Shown: in pieces, positions 23,269 to 31,887 of the stretch
Position numbering within the stretch: the stretch's first letter is position 1
Layout: each line of letters starts with the position of its first letter
NCBI GenBank assembly: GCA_900546715.1
Contig: UREA01000012.1
Location: 1-39,106 of the forward strand
Length of the DNA stretch: 39,106 nucleotides
Source: an uncultured Mycoplasmatota bacterium
GTDB taxonomy: Bacteria > Bacillota_I > Bacilli_A > RF39 > UBA660
Reading direction: 5' to 3'
The notes under the pieces: model-generated
Database searches by the model: none
What the model was told of the DNA's origin: nothing
Seen by the model: the letters and a program-made list of their open reading frames with translations, nothing else
Program-made: the position numbers and the translations under genes

Positions 23269-24402
23269 ATGCAAAAAAGAAAGTATTTAGATTTAACAAC
23301 TGAAAAAGGTAATAGATTTTATTTTAGAACGGAATCTTTAATGCCGGTTTACGCAGAATTAGAAGAATTTCTAGAGTTTATTACCACTATGAATGATCTA
23401 CATTTTGCTAAAAAAATGCTTTTTTCTCATGAGTTAAAAGCTAATAATCAAGTCGAAGGTTATAGTGATGATTTAGAATTAATTGAAGATATAATAAAGA
23501 AAAAAACAGATAATATTAAAGATGAGGAAAAAAGAGCTAGAATACTAAATTTGTATCGGGGATACCAATTTATTTTAAGAAATAGGGTAATGGATGATAA
23601 ACACTTAAAAAGATTATATAATATTTTAAGTGATGGCTTACTTGATAGTTATGATATTACTCATATGGGACAAAACTACAGGGAAGCTCCAGTATATATA
23701 TTAGATGGTGGTAAATTAACGGGTATTTTAGATGAAGGAGTAAATTATCAAATTATTGATAATTTAATTGCTAAGTATTTTGAATTTGTGAATAACTATA
23801 CTCTTGGAAATACTCAAACTGATGAATATATTAAATCCCAAATAATGCATTTTTATTTTGTTTATATTCATCCTTATTTTGATTGTAATGGTAGAACTTC
23901 AAGAACAATGGCTCTGTGGTATTTACTTAAGAAAAAAGATTATCCTTATATTATATTTAATCGTGGTATAAATTTTGCGGGTTCTAAATATGATAAAATA
24001 ATTAAAGAAGCCAAAGAAACTTATGATATAACATATTTTCTAAAACTTATGTTAGAAACGGTTAAAATAGAACTTGAAAAAGAAAAGGTCATGCAAGAAT
24101 ATGCAAATGCTACCCATTATAAATTTAGTGGCATAGATTATCAAACTATTCTTTATATATTATCAATGAATAATGAATTATCTTTAGCTAATTTTTCTTT
24201 AGTGTATAATAGATTTAATGATAAAAGAAAAGTATTAGATATATATAAAGAAATGATTGAACCATTAATTGATAATAATATCTTACAAGTAACTAGATAT
24301 ACTAAGAAGAATTTAGGTAGTGTTAATAATATGGAGTTTGTTTTAAATAAAGATATAATTCCTAGTACAGAAGAAATGCATTTAAAAAGAATAAAACTGT
24401 AG
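23269..24402 (+). CDS. Fic family protein (probable AMP transferase or related)
   Basis: Fic enzymes transfer AMP or other phosphate-containing groups onto target proteins. This 377-aa protein has an N-terminal helical region with a variant inhibitory motif NNQVEG (59-64; the usual form is S/T-x-x-x-E-G/N), a Fic core with HPYFDCNGRTSR (His 201; consensus HPF-x-(D/E)GNGR-x-x-R), and a C-terminal winged-helix-like region. In the motif the usual Gly after D/E is Cys. The catalytic His, Asp, Asn and Arg are present. The ATG at 23269 is chosen over a TTG at 23260 because the latter would start almost at the transcript's 5' end. It is a single-gene unit with its own promoter and terminator. The target is unknown. 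Confidence 0.85.
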   Translation: MQKRKYLDLTTEKGNRFYFRTESLMPVYAELEEFLEFITTMNDLHFAKKMLFSHELKANNQVEGYSDDLELIEDIIKKKTDNIKDEEKRARILNLYRGYQFILRNRVMDDKHLKRLYNILSDGLLDSYDITHMGQNYREAPVYILDGGKLTGILDEGVNYQIIDNLIAKYFEFVNNYTLGNTQTDEYIKSQIMHFYFVYIHPYFDCNGRTSRTMALWYLLKKKDYPYIIFNRGINFAGSKYDKIIKEAKETYDITYFLKLMLETVKIELEKEKVMQEYANATHYKFSGIDYQTILYILSMNNELSLANFSLVYNRFNDKRKVLDIYKEMIEPLIDNNILQVTRYTKKNLGSVNNMEFVLNKDIIPSTEEMHLKRIKL

Positions 24403-24431
24403 CTAAAATATGTTAAATTAGATATAATTAA

Positions 24432-24463
24432 ATTATCAAATTAAAATTTTGATAATTTTTTTA
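24432..24463 (+). terminator. Terminator after the Fic gene
   Basis: ATTATCAAA pairs with TTTGATAAT, followed by a run of T residues. Confidence 0.75.
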
Positions 24464-24522
24464 AAAATTTATGCAATAAAATTATAAGTTCAAGCATTAT
24501 TATAGTGAAAGGAGTAAAAAAG

Positions 24523-25098
24523 ATGTATTCAAATATTGTGGTACCATATAATTATGAATATATAAAATTAAGTAAAAATGAAATAGAAGATTGTTTAAAA
24601 GATATTGCCTTTGGTAAAAAAGAGGCAGTTAAAAAATTATATGAATTAACAAGTCCTCAAATATATGGCTTTGCTTTATCTATTTTAAAAAACATTCATG
24701 AAGCGGAAGATGTGTTACATGATGTTTATATCAAGATAATTGAAAATTCTCATACTTATGAGGAAAACGGCAAGCCAATGGCTTGGATTCTTACAATAAC
24801 TAAAAATTTAGCTTTAATGAAATTAAGAAAGACAAAACACCATGTTGATATAGATGAAATAATAGAAATACTACCTTCTAAATGTGAGGGAGATACTATA
24901 GAAAATAAACAATTAATAACTGCAGCATTTAGTTATATTACAGATGAAGAGAGAAATATTTTAATTCTCCATGTAATCGGTGGTTATAAGAATCATGAAA
25001 TTGCCAAACTTTTAGATTTACCACTATCAACAGTGTTATCTAAATATCATAGAGCTATTAAAAAGATTAAAAAATTTATGAGTAAGGAGGTAAATTAA
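24523..25098 (+). CDS. ECF-type RNA polymerase sigma factor
   Basis: A 191-aa ECF sigma factor with only regions 2 and 4. Region 2 is about residues 35-103 (EAEDVLHDVYIKIIENSHTY, PMAWILTITKNLALMKLRK) and region 4 about 135-185 (DEERNILILHVIGGYKNHEI, LLDLPLSTVLSKYHRAI). The ATG at 23 bp into the longest possible ORF frame (24523) is preferred: GAAAGGAG precedes it, whereas an upstream GTG at 24505 overlaps that ribosome site. Its stop overlaps the start of an RsgI-like anti-sigma factor (TAATG), the classical arrangement of a sigma/anti-sigma pair. It probably senses envelope or polysaccharide signals; the regulon is unknown. Confidence 0.9.
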   Translation: MYSNIVVPYNYEYIKLSKNEIEDCLKDIAFGKKEAVKKLYELTSPQIYGFALSILKNIHEAEDVLHDVYIKIIENSHTYEENGKPMAWILTITKNLALMKLRKTKHHVDIDEIIEILPSKCEGDTIENKQLITAAFSYITDEERNILILHVIGGYKNHEIAKLLDLPLSTVLSKYHRAIKKIKKFMSKEVN

Positions 25099-26291
25099 TG
25101 CAAAAAAAAGAAATTAAAAGAAAACTTAATAAAATGGTTGTAAATTCTACACCTAATGTATTAGATGATGTCCTTGCCAAATGTGAGAGTGAAAATTTAC
25201 TTAAAAAAAAGGAGATTAAGATGATGGAAAAGCAAAAAAATAAGTTTTTAATACCAAAACTTGCGGGGGCCTTGGTGGTTATTGTTGTTTGTATCGGGGG
25301 ATTGCTACTTTTTAGAAATCAAAATAGAATGTATGATTCGGAAATTTATTTTGATGTAAATCCTAGTATTGAATTAAAAATTGATAAAGATAGAGAAGTA
25401 ATATCAGCGGTTGCTTTAAATGATGATGGTATGAAAGTACTAGATAATATGAATTTAAAAGATGCTGATTTAACAGTTGCTGTTAATGCTATAATTGGTT
25501 CAATGCTTAAAAATGGTTATTTGACAGTAACTGAAAACTCAATATTAGTATCAGTGAAAAATAAAGATGCTAGTAAAGCTAAAGCTTTAGAAGAAGAAAT
25601 ATCTAATGATATTAGTGCTATACTTAATGCTAGTTCAATTAATGCCTCAATTTTATCCCAAGCTTATGATGATGATGCTAATGCGCAAAATTTAGCTGCA
25701 GAAAACAATATTTCTGAAGGCAAAGCTAGACTTATAAGTAATATAATAAGTTCAAATATAACAGATAGTAAAGGGAATTTATATACATTTGATGCATTAA
25801 AAGACTTATCAATTAATGAGCTTAATTTATTAGTATCATCTAAAAATGTTACTGTTAAGGATACTCAAAAAAACGGTGAAGCTAGTTCGAGTTCATATAT
25901 AACAAGAGATAGTGCTAGAGATATTGCAATAAATGCTGCTGGAGTTTCTCTTGATGATATCAGAGCTTTAGAAGTAGAACTTGATGCTGATGATGGAAGA
26001 TTAGTCTATGAAGTTGAATTTAAAAGTGGAGATAGTGAATATGATTATGAGATAGATGCTAAAAGTGGGAAAATTATTAAAAATCATGTTGAAATAGATG
26101 ATGATTATCAAGCTAGCAGTGGTAATAATGCTTCAAGCAATAGCGGTAATACATCTACTAATACACCAGCAACATCTAGACCTAATTATGATGATGACGA
26201 TGATGATCATGATGATTATGATGACGATGATGATCATGATGATTATGATGACGATGATGATCGAGATGATTATGATGACGATGATGACTAA
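25098..26291 (+). CDS. RsgI-like transmembrane anti-sigma factor with PepSY-like domain and acidic repeat tail
   Basis: A 397-aa membrane protein expected to hold the preceding ECF factor inactive. The cytoplasmic N-terminus (1-50) is basic and helical. One membrane segment spans about 52-72. Directly outside is the RsgI-type domain (83-115: IYFDVNPSIELKID, VISAVALNDDG). A PepSY-like region follows near 265-335 (ARDIAINAAGVSLDDIRALE, YEVEFKSGDSEYDYEIDA), then a Ser/Asn linker and a tail of nearly pure Asp with spaced Tyr, His and Arg in 9-residue repeats. The tail might bind calcium or other cations, or basic wall polymers; that is inference. AAGGAGGT precedes the ATG, which overlaps the sigma gene stop. 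Confidence 0.85.
   Translation: MQKKEIKRKLNKMVVNSTPNVLDDVLAKCESENLLKKKEIKMMEKQKNKFLIPKLAGALVVIVVCIGGLLLFRNQNRMYDSEIYFDVNPSIELKIDKDREVISAVALNDDGMKVLDNMNLKDADLTVAVNAIIGSMLKNGYLTVTENSILVSVKNKDASKAKALEEEISNDISAILNASSINASILSQAYDDDANAQNLAAENNISEGKARLISNIISSNITDSKGNLYTFDALKDLSINELNLLVSSKNVTVKDTQKNGEASSSSYITRDSARDIAINAAGVSLDDIRALEVELDADDGRLVYEVEFKSGDSEYDYEIDAKSGKIIKNHVEIDDDYQASSGNNASSNSGNTSTNTPATSRPNYDDDDDDHDDYDDDDDHDDYDDDDDRDDYDDDDD
26187..26288 (+). repeat. 27-bp tandem repeat encoding YDDDDDHDD units
   Basis: Four consecutive units (30, 27, 27 and 18 bp) encode YDDDDDDHDD, YDDDDDHDD, YDDDDDRDD and YDDDDD. The DNA copies are almost identical, so the copy number may vary between strains. Confidence 0.9.
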
Positions 26292-26294
26292 TAA

Positions 26295-26323
26295 AAAGAG
26301 TTGTTTTTAGTTAACAACTCTTT
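26295..26323. terminator. Bidirectional terminator between the anti-sigma gene and the VanY gene
   Basis: AAAGAGTTGTT pairs with AACAACTCTTT, between convergent genes, with A/T runs on both sides. Confidence 0.8.
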
Positions 26324-26325
26324 AA

Positions 26326-27282
26326 TTATTCTAAAAAATAAGCATAATATTCATCAAATGTTATATCGTGTTCATATATATACTTAGCAATATCTACTCC
26401 TACATACCGGTAATGCCAAGCTTCATAAGTTGTTCCTGTAATATCCTCTTTACCTTCAGGATATCTTAAGATAAATCCAAATTTATGAGCATTTTCTTTT
26501 AACCATGCTGCCTCAGCACTACTAGCAAAGGTTGCAGAACTTGTATTAGTTCTACTAAATATATCTATTGCTAGTCCAGTTTGATGTTCTGAGAATCCTG
26601 GACGAGCAGCAATGCTATCAGCATAAGTTTGTCCAGAAGTATTGCGATAATTATTATAAACACTTTCCTGATCTTGATAAGTCCTGTATGATGAATTAAT
26701 CATCAAATAATATCCTTCGCTATTCGCCGCATTCCACATATCTAAAAAAGCATTATAAACTACCTCACGAACCCTTTTTGATCCAGCTTCTCCCCAAGAA
26801 TAAGTTTGGGATACTGTAACTAAATCAGTAGGTGCAAAATCTTCAGATAAATAATAATATTTATTTACTAAAATGCTTGTATCAAGTGAAGTATCGGCAG
26901 GATAAGTTTCTTCATAAAAATCTTTATCTAAATGAATATTAATATTTCTTACAACTTCTGTAGTAGAAAGATCAGGGTATTCATTCATATAAGAGATATA
27001 TTTATCAAAGTTTTTATCTAAATAATATTCTTCATTTAATAAATCTATTATTTTAGTATTTTTTTCATTGTTTAAAAAGTAGGTAATAGTATCTTCATCA
27101 AACTTTAATATTTCATTTACTTCTTCCTCACTATAACCGATTTCTAATAACTTATATTCATTAGTCTGATGATACTTATATAAATTATATCTATTAATAC
27201 CAAATATAATTAAACCAATAAAAAGTACTATACCAATTAAAACAAAATAAACTTGTTTTTTCAATTTTCTTCTTTTAGCCAT
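26326..27282 (-). CDS. Membrane-anchored D-alanyl-D-alanine carboxypeptidase, VanY/LAS family
   Basis: A zinc peptidase that trims the terminal D-Ala from peptidoglycan stems. 318 aa with an N-terminal membrane anchor (about 11-29), a helical linker, and a LAS/VanY domain. Metal and catalytic residues are visible: SSYRTY (Arg 200), SEHQTGLAID (His 233, Asp 240) and EAWHYRYVG (His 290). Start context is GGAGGG before ATG. It stands alone, converging on the ECF/anti-sigma pair. It may act in ordinary wall growth; a spore-cortex role cannot be told from sequence. There is no vancomycin-resistance context (no VanH, A or X nearby). Confidence 0.9.
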   Translation of the reverse strand: MAKRRKLKKQVYFVLIGIVLFIGLIIFGINRYNLYKYHQTNEYKLLEIGYSEEEVNEILKFDEDTITYFLNNEKNTKIIDLLNEEYYLDKNFDKYISYMNEYPDLSTTEVVRNINIHLDKDFYEETYPADTSLDTSILVNKYYYLSEDFAPTDLVTVSQTYSWGEAGSKRVREVVYNAFLDMWNAANSEGYYLMINSSYRTYQDQESVYNNYRNTSGQTYADSIAARPGFSEHQTGLAIDIFSRTNTSSATFASSAEAAWLKENAHKFGFILRYPEGKEDITGTTYEAWHYRYVGVDIAKYIYEHDITFDEYYAYFLE

Positions 27283-27386
27283 AATCCCTCCATAACATAA
27301 TTATAGCACTAACTTATATATAAACCAAATTATAAATTTATAAATATGTAAAGTATATGTTAATATTAACGAACAAAATTTTGGGG

Positions 27387-27415
27387 TTTACAAATTATAT
27401 TATTTGTTGTATTAT
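27387..27415 (+). promoter_or_regulatory. Vegetative promoter of the 119-aa hypothetical gene
   Basis: TTTACA (27387-27392), 17-bp spacer, TATTAT (27410-27415), then ACGGAGGT before the ATG at 27438. Confidence 0.75.
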
Positions 27416-27437
27416 TAAGGTATAGTACGGAGGTAAT

Positions 27438-27797
27438 ATGAATATTAATAAAAAAATTATAGGTTATTGTAAGAATTTTTATAAAATAATTAATTTTAAA
27501 CCTTATGAAGAAGATGTTATTAGTGATAGACTTATTAAATTATATCAAAACTATATTTTTAAAATTGATATTAATAATGAAGAAGATGTAAAAAGAGTTA
27601 AGCAACTTGATTATGTAATAAATAAATATATTGATGATTTTTTATTCCGTAAAGAATTACAAAAAGAAATTTTAACTATAAAGGTCAGAAGAGATGCTAA
27701 AGATGTCTTAAAAGAAATAATTAATTCAATTCTTAAAATATTTGATAGATATCAAAGTGGCACTACTAGAGTAATATATATTTCAAGATGGATTTAA
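27438..27797 (+). CDS. Hypothetical protein, 119 aa
   Basis: Not recognised. A soluble, Lys/Ile/Asp-rich, mostly helical protein (NINKKIIGYCKNFYKI, EEDVKRVKQLDYVINKYID). No membrane segment or signal peptide. It has a good promoter and ribosome site (ACGGAGGT), so it is probably expressed. Its last 15 bases overlap the end of the convergent gerAB-like gene, and a terminator hairpin is built into the final codons. Confidence 0.7.
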   Translation: MNINKKIIGYCKNFYKIINFKPYEEDVISDRLIKLYQNYIFKIDINNEEDVKRVKQLDYVINKYIDDFLFRKELQKEILTIKVRRDAKDVLKEIINSILKIFDRYQSGTTRVIYISRWI

Positions 27798-28814
27798 CCA
27801 TCTTTTTTTCTTTCTGTTTTTTATTAATAATAATATCATTAATAAAGCCATAAATATAGCTAAAATAATTGGGAACGTTTTATAAATAGCCATTGAATTA
27901 TAAAAGTTATTAGCAATAAAATCATTTACTATGAATAAGATTATTAAAGTAACTATAAAAGGTATTAAACTAGATTTAACATTGATTAAGTTTTTAAATT
28001 TCAAAGAACATATTGACAAACTAATAAAGATATCAAAGAACCATCCTGCGGAAATAAAATTTTCAATATTTTCAATAAAGTTAAATAAACTAATTTTTCT
28101 TAAAACAGAATACTCTGGATAACTATAAATGTTTACCATTTCTCCAAGAACTGCTGTAATAGTTAATACTACAATAAATATAGTTAACATACTTAATAAA
28201 TAATATTTAATATTTTCTTTAAATGTTGTTTGTTCATCAATAATTGTTAAAAATGGAGCAGTAGATAATACAGAAAATATTAAAGCTGTAATAAATAAAT
28301 TACTTGGTTTAACAGTAAGTATTGGCATAATATTGGAAAAATCAATTTCATTTGCGAGTAATGTGGTTTTTAAAAATACTAATACTAAACTTAATACTAG
28401 TAATACACTAGCAATATAAGAAATATTTTTAGTGCTTTTGGTATTTAAGAATGTAGCTAAGAAAACAAAAGGAAGACAAGAAATAATTGATGGGGTAAAA
28501 ATTAGAAAATAGGAATAAAGAAATGTTGCTAAAATTATAAGAAGAATAAATACTAAAAATAAAATATAAAAAATAAATATTATTCTAATTGAAATATTAA
28601 GAATACTTTTTTCTTTTAAATATTCATTTAAAGGTTGATCTATTCTTTTACTTACTAAACTTATTAAATAAATTATGCCAATTCCTAGAATAGACCCAAG
28701 AATTATCGCTATATAAGCATCTTTACTTGCTTTTAAAAATAAAGTTGAAATGCCTCCACCTAAAAATAAACTGCGTGATAAAAAATATGCCAAATTTCCT
28801 TTTTTAATTTTCAT
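27783..28814 (-). CDS. gerAB: Spore germinant receptor B subunit (GerAB/GerKB family permease)
   Basis: Inner-membrane subunit of a germinant receptor, thought to bind the small-molecule germinant. 343 aa with about ten hydrophobic segments in the amino-acid/polyamine transporter fold of the family (opening KKGNLAYFLSRSLFLGGGIS; ITVKP- and EYSVLRKISLFNFIENIENF-like stretches are typical). Third gene of an A-C-B operon, overlapping the end of the C gene by 11 bases. Receptor genes of this kind are normally made in the forespore under sigma-G; no clear sigma-G promoter was found. Which of GerA, GerB or GerK it equals cannot be told. Confidence 0.88.
   Translation of the reverse strand: MKIKKGNLAYFLSRSLFLGGGISTLFLKASKDAYIAIILGSILGIGIIYLISLVSKRIDQPLNEYLKEKSILNISIRIIFIFYILFLVFILLIILATFLYSYFLIFTPSIISCLPFVFLATFLNTKSTKNISYIASVLLVLSLVLVFLKTTLLANEIDFSNIMPILTVKPSNLFITALIFSVLSTAPFLTIIDEQTTFKENIKYYLLSMLTIFIVVLTITAVLGEMVNIYSYPEYSVLRKISLFNFIENIENFISAGWFFDIFISLSICSLKFKNLINVKSSLIPFIVTLIILFIVNDFIANNFYNSMAIYKTFPIILAIFMALLMILLLIKNRKKKRWLNPS
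27785..27809 (+). terminator. Terminator embedded in the overlapping gene ends
   Basis: AAGATGG pairs with CCATCTT around ATTTAA, followed by T residues. It sits inside the overlap of two convergent coding regions. Confidence 0.75.
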
Positions 28815-29877
28815 CTTGCACCTCGTATATTAACCCTTTTTTATTTATATAAAAACCTACATCACTATCAATATCTAAGTGTATCCAAAAATTTTCAGAT
28901 TTTTCTCTTGTTTTTTGATAGTAAGATTCCCCAAAGAACAAAATATCACTTTTATTTTCTTGTAAAACACCTATAAAATCTGTAAATTTTTCATTAATTA
29001 ATTTTTTAAAATCACTATTTAAATCCTTTAAAACATCAAGGTCGCGAATTATAAAGTTAGGTTCATTATCCATAATTTTGCCCATTAAATCACCAGTTAA
29101 TTTAATTGTTTTAGTATCAAGAGAGGTTTTCACTTTTCCTTCTGTTATAGCGATAGAAAAATATAAATCATCATAAGTTTTTGAATATATTGGTCGGTAA
29201 AAATCATTAGTTAAAATATTATAAATAGTAGCAAACTCATTAGATATTGTATCCTTATATTCATATTTATCAAATATAGATAAACCATCAACCCTAAATT
29301 GTTCATCATCTAAAGTAATATTAGAAAAACAAGTATCTTTTCCAAAAGCTAAAGTCTCTTCAACAATTTGATCAAAAGTTTTTAAAACTCCGCTATTGCT
29401 GGAATAATCTTGACTTTCAAGCAAATTAATTATAGCTGTACTGGCAACTGGATTTTCATCAGTATTTTTTTCTAAAATTTTTTCAGGTTCAGTATCCATA
29501 GATGAAATCACATAAAAGTTTTCACGGAAATAAGTACTTCTCATGAAAAAGTCTATGATATTTTGAAATTTGCCATCAGTAATAGTATCACTTAAAATTA
29601 AGAGTTTAACATGGGTATAATTTGCTTGATCGGATAATAAATCAGCAGCCTTTTCTAAGGCTTTAGCTAGTGATTTATCACTTCCGGTTTTGGTATAAGC
29701 TTTAATTTTTCCCGAATCTTTATCATTTTGATCATTTAAAATTTCTAAAGTAATTTTATATTCCTCATCTTTATAATCCACTCCGATTGCTGTAATTATC
29801 GCTAGATCATTAATTTCTTTATAATCATAGCAACCACTAAGAGTAAGTAATAAAATTATAAGAATTATTTTTTTCAT
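28804..29877 (-). CDS. gerAC: Spore germinant receptor C subunit (GerAC family lipoprotein)
   Basis: Lipoprotein subunit of the receptor. The signal peptide ends in the lipobox LSGC (Cys 16), followed by the family opening YDYKEINDLAIITAIGVD. Length 357 aa is normal. Further typical parts are KALEKAADLLSDQANYTHVK, a domain ending with FADTIGVLQE-like LNEKFTDFIGVLQ, and a short C-terminal strand. It follows the A subunit by 4 bases. Loss of this subunit or its lipidation usually blocks germination through the receptor. Confidence 0.92.
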   Translation of the reverse strand: MKKIILIILLLTLSGCYDYKEINDLAIITAIGVDYKDEEYKITLEILNDQNDKDSGKIKAYTKTGSDKSLAKALEKAADLLSDQANYTHVKLLILSDTITDGKFQNIIDFFMRSTYFRENFYVISSMDTEPEKILEKNTDENPVASTAIINLLESQDYSSNSGVLKTFDQIVEETLAFGKDTCFSNITLDDEQFRVDGLSIFDKYEYKDTISNEFATIYNILTNDFYRPIYSKTYDDLYFSIAITEGKVKTSLDTKTIKLTGDLMGKIMDNEPNFIIRDLDVLKDLNSDFKKLINEKFTDFIGVLQENKSDILFFGESYYQKTREKSENFWIHLDIDSDVGFYINKKGLIYEVQDEN

Positions 29878-29881
29878 GTAA

Positions 29882-31297
29882 TCACCTTTGTTTAGTTTTA
29901 TTTGTATTTGTAAGCAATGAACTTCTTTTAGTATCTTTAGCTAAAGGTATTTTAAATACTGTATTATTAAAATAAATTTTATCAAATGGGGCAATCGGTG
30001 CAAAATATGGTTTTCCAAGACTATTAACATTAGTAGTATAAATTAAGAAAAATAACAAGCCTAAAGTAATGCCATAAAGTCCAAAGAAACCTGCTAGAAT
30101 TATAAATATAAATCTAAAAAATCTCAAAGAATTATTAATTTCAACATTATTAAATGTTAAACTAGAAATAAAAGTAATAGCAATAACTATAATAGTAATA
30201 GGACTAGCAATTCCTGCCGAAACTGAAGCTTCACCTAAAACGATAGCTCCTAAAATTGATATTGCAGAACCATAATTTGATGGAAATCTTAAATCACTTT
30301 CTCTTAAAATCTCACACACTATGAGCATAAGGATAGTTTCAACAATTGTAGGAAAAGGAACACCATTACGCTGGATTGCAAAATCAATAAGTAAATTGGT
30401 GGGAATTGTCTCTTGATTATAATTCATAACTGCTATATATAGGGCTGGAGCAATCATCGATAAAAAATAAGCAAAAATTCTTAATATTTTAATAAAATTA
30501 ATATTTTTACTTTTAGAATAATTATCAATATTAGGATTGATAAAATCTATAAAAAAGGCTGGTATTATTAAAACAAATGGTGTTGTATCCATAACTATGG
30601 CAATTTTTCCTTCAAGTAGAGAAGTAGCTACCATATCAGGTCTTTCGGTTTGTAAAAATGTTGGATAAACATTACTTGCTTCATTATCTATTAAATACCC
30701 AATACTACTAGAATCAATTACCCCATCAATATCAATATTATCGAGTTTGTTTAATACATTTTGCACCATATCTAAATCAGCAATATCCTCAAAATATAAT
30801 ACTCCCACTTGTGTACTAGTTTTTCTACCTATTACTCTATTATCAATTTTTAAATTATGAGATTTTAATCTTCTTTTAATTAAACCAATATTGATTTGAT
30901 AATTTTCGGTAAAAGAATCTTTTGGTCCATTAATAGATGTTTCTACATCAGCATTAGCTACAGCTCTATTAATATCAGCTCTAGTCTCAACCCCATAAAT
31001 TTTATCTTTTAAAACAACAATAGTAAAACCATTTGTTAAAAAATATTCAATTTTATCATACTTATTTACTTCTTTAGTATTAGGGCCAGCAAGATAATTT
31101 TGAAAATTATTTTTATTTATTTTATCTTTATTATCAATAACATTTTTTAAGATATAATCATTTACTTTATTACTACCACTAACAGTTTCTAAATATATTA
31201 CATAAAGAGTATTTAACATATTTAGTTTAATCTCTTTAATAATTAAATCCGGAGTCTTACTAAACTCACTTTTTAATCTCATAACTATCTTATTCAC
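29882..31297 (-). CDS. gerAA: Spore germinant receptor A subunit (GerAA/SpoVAF family)
   Basis: Integral membrane subunit with a large N-terminal soluble domain. 471 aa. Visible family motifs: GPKDSFTENYQINIGLIKRR, SSIGYLIDN, ERPDMVATSLLEGKIAIVMD, TPFVLIIPAFF, then membrane segments around FPTIVETILMLIVCEILRES and GEASVSAGIASPITII. The start is a GTG with GGTGATG upstream (an internal ATG five codons later is possible). First gene of the A-C-B operon, divergent from a small membrane protein gene. With CotE and SigK it supports a full sporulation-germination cycle. Confidence 0.93.
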   Translation of the reverse strand: MNKIVMRLKSEFSKTPDLIIKEIKLNMLNTLYVIYLETVSGSNKVNDYILKNVIDNKDKINKNNFQNYLAGPNTKEVNKYDKIEYFLTNGFTIVVLKDKIYGVETRADINRAVANADVETSINGPKDSFTENYQINIGLIKRRLKSHNLKIDNRVIGRKTSTQVGVLYFEDIADLDMVQNVLNKLDNIDIDGVIDSSSIGYLIDNEASNVYPTFLQTERPDMVATSLLEGKIAIVMDTTPFVLIIPAFFIDFINPNIDNYSKSKNINFIKILRIFAYFLSMIAPALYIAVMNYNQETIPTNLLIDFAIQRNGVPFPTIVETILMLIVCEILRESDLRFPSNYGSAISILGAIVLGEASVSAGIASPITIIVIAITFISSLTFNNVEINNSLRFFRFIFIILAGFFGLYGITLGLLFFLIYTTNVNSLGKPYFAPIAPFDKIYFNNTVFKIPLAKDTKRSSLLTNTNKTKQR

Positions 31298-31317
31298 ATC
31301 ATCACCACTATTAATAT

Positions 31318-31346
31318 TTGCTAATTTTTGGAAATTATTATATAAT
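31318..31346 (+). promoter_or_regulatory. Promoter giving a near-leaderless transcript
   Basis: TTGCTA (31318-31323), 17-bp spacer, TATAAT (31341-31346). Transcription should start near 31353, only about seven bases before the ATG at 31360; no Shine-Dalgarno site lies between. Confidence 0.65.
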
Positions 31347-31359
31347 TTAATTGATTGTT

Positions 31360-31887
31360 ATGTATAGTGAAGAGTTTTATGAAACAAAAAAAGAATTTAA
31401 AAAAGAAATAATAATTATATCTATAGCATATTTTATAGTTATGTTTGTTATGCCATTTATTCTAACTAATGCTGGTATTGCCACAGTAGTCCCTAAAGTT
31501 AGTCATTGGGATGCATCGGGTTCTGTTAATTTGGCTTTTATGATATTATTTAGTGTTGAATTTTTGTTAGGACTTATTGTATCTATGATTATTAAAAATC
31601 CATACTTTTATTATGGAATATGTGTTTGTAGTTTTTTAATTAAATTAATTTTATTTATAATACTATCAGTATTGATTCATTTCATTCATCCTCTTAGTTT
31701 AGTGTTAGATATTGAATTGTTATTTTATCGTTTTGCTATTTCTTATAATGCTTTTAATGGCTTATTGTTTATTCCAACTATGCTTTGTATGGCAACATTT
31801 TTGGGTATTCAAATAGGATTACTCATAAAAAATAAGAAAAAAGAAAAAGAGTTAGAAAGGAGACTAAATGAAAGTAGTAATAGATAG
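31360..31887 (+). CDS. Small polytopic membrane protein, unknown function
   Basis: A 175-aa protein with about four hydrophobic segments (IIIISIAYFIVMFVMPFI; NLAFMILFSVEFLLGLIVSM; a long pair around FLIKLILFIILSVLIHFI; a last one near LCMATFLGIQIGLLI) and basic ends. Not recognised. The ATG at 31360 is preferred over a TTG at 31351, though neither has a ribosome site; the promoter lies so close that the mRNA may be leaderless. It overlaps the start of the rRNA methyltransferase gene by 20 bases and supplies its ribosome site. Confidence 0.7.
   Translation: MYSEEFYETKKEFKKEIIIISIAYFIVMFVMPFILTNAGIATVVPKVSHWDASGSVNLAFMILFSVEFLLGLIVSMIIKNPYFYYGICVCSFLIKLILFIILSVLIHFIHPLSLVLDIELLFYRFAISYNAFNGLLFIPTMLCMATFLGIQIGLLIKNKKKEKELERRLNESSNR

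Noticed and set aside
24505..24522. Upstream GTG as the start of the ECF sigma factor
   Set aside because: It overlaps the GAAAGGAG ribosome site that serves the ATG at 24523.
26098..26310. 70-codon ORF overlapping the anti-sigma gene end
   Set aside because: It is the Asp-repeat DNA read in another frame (Met/Ile repeats) and overlaps a well-supported gene.
26326..27282. Vancomycin-resistance gene
   Set aside because: Only the VanY-type peptidase domain is present; no vanHAX or regulator genes accompany it, so an ordinary wall enzyme is more likely.
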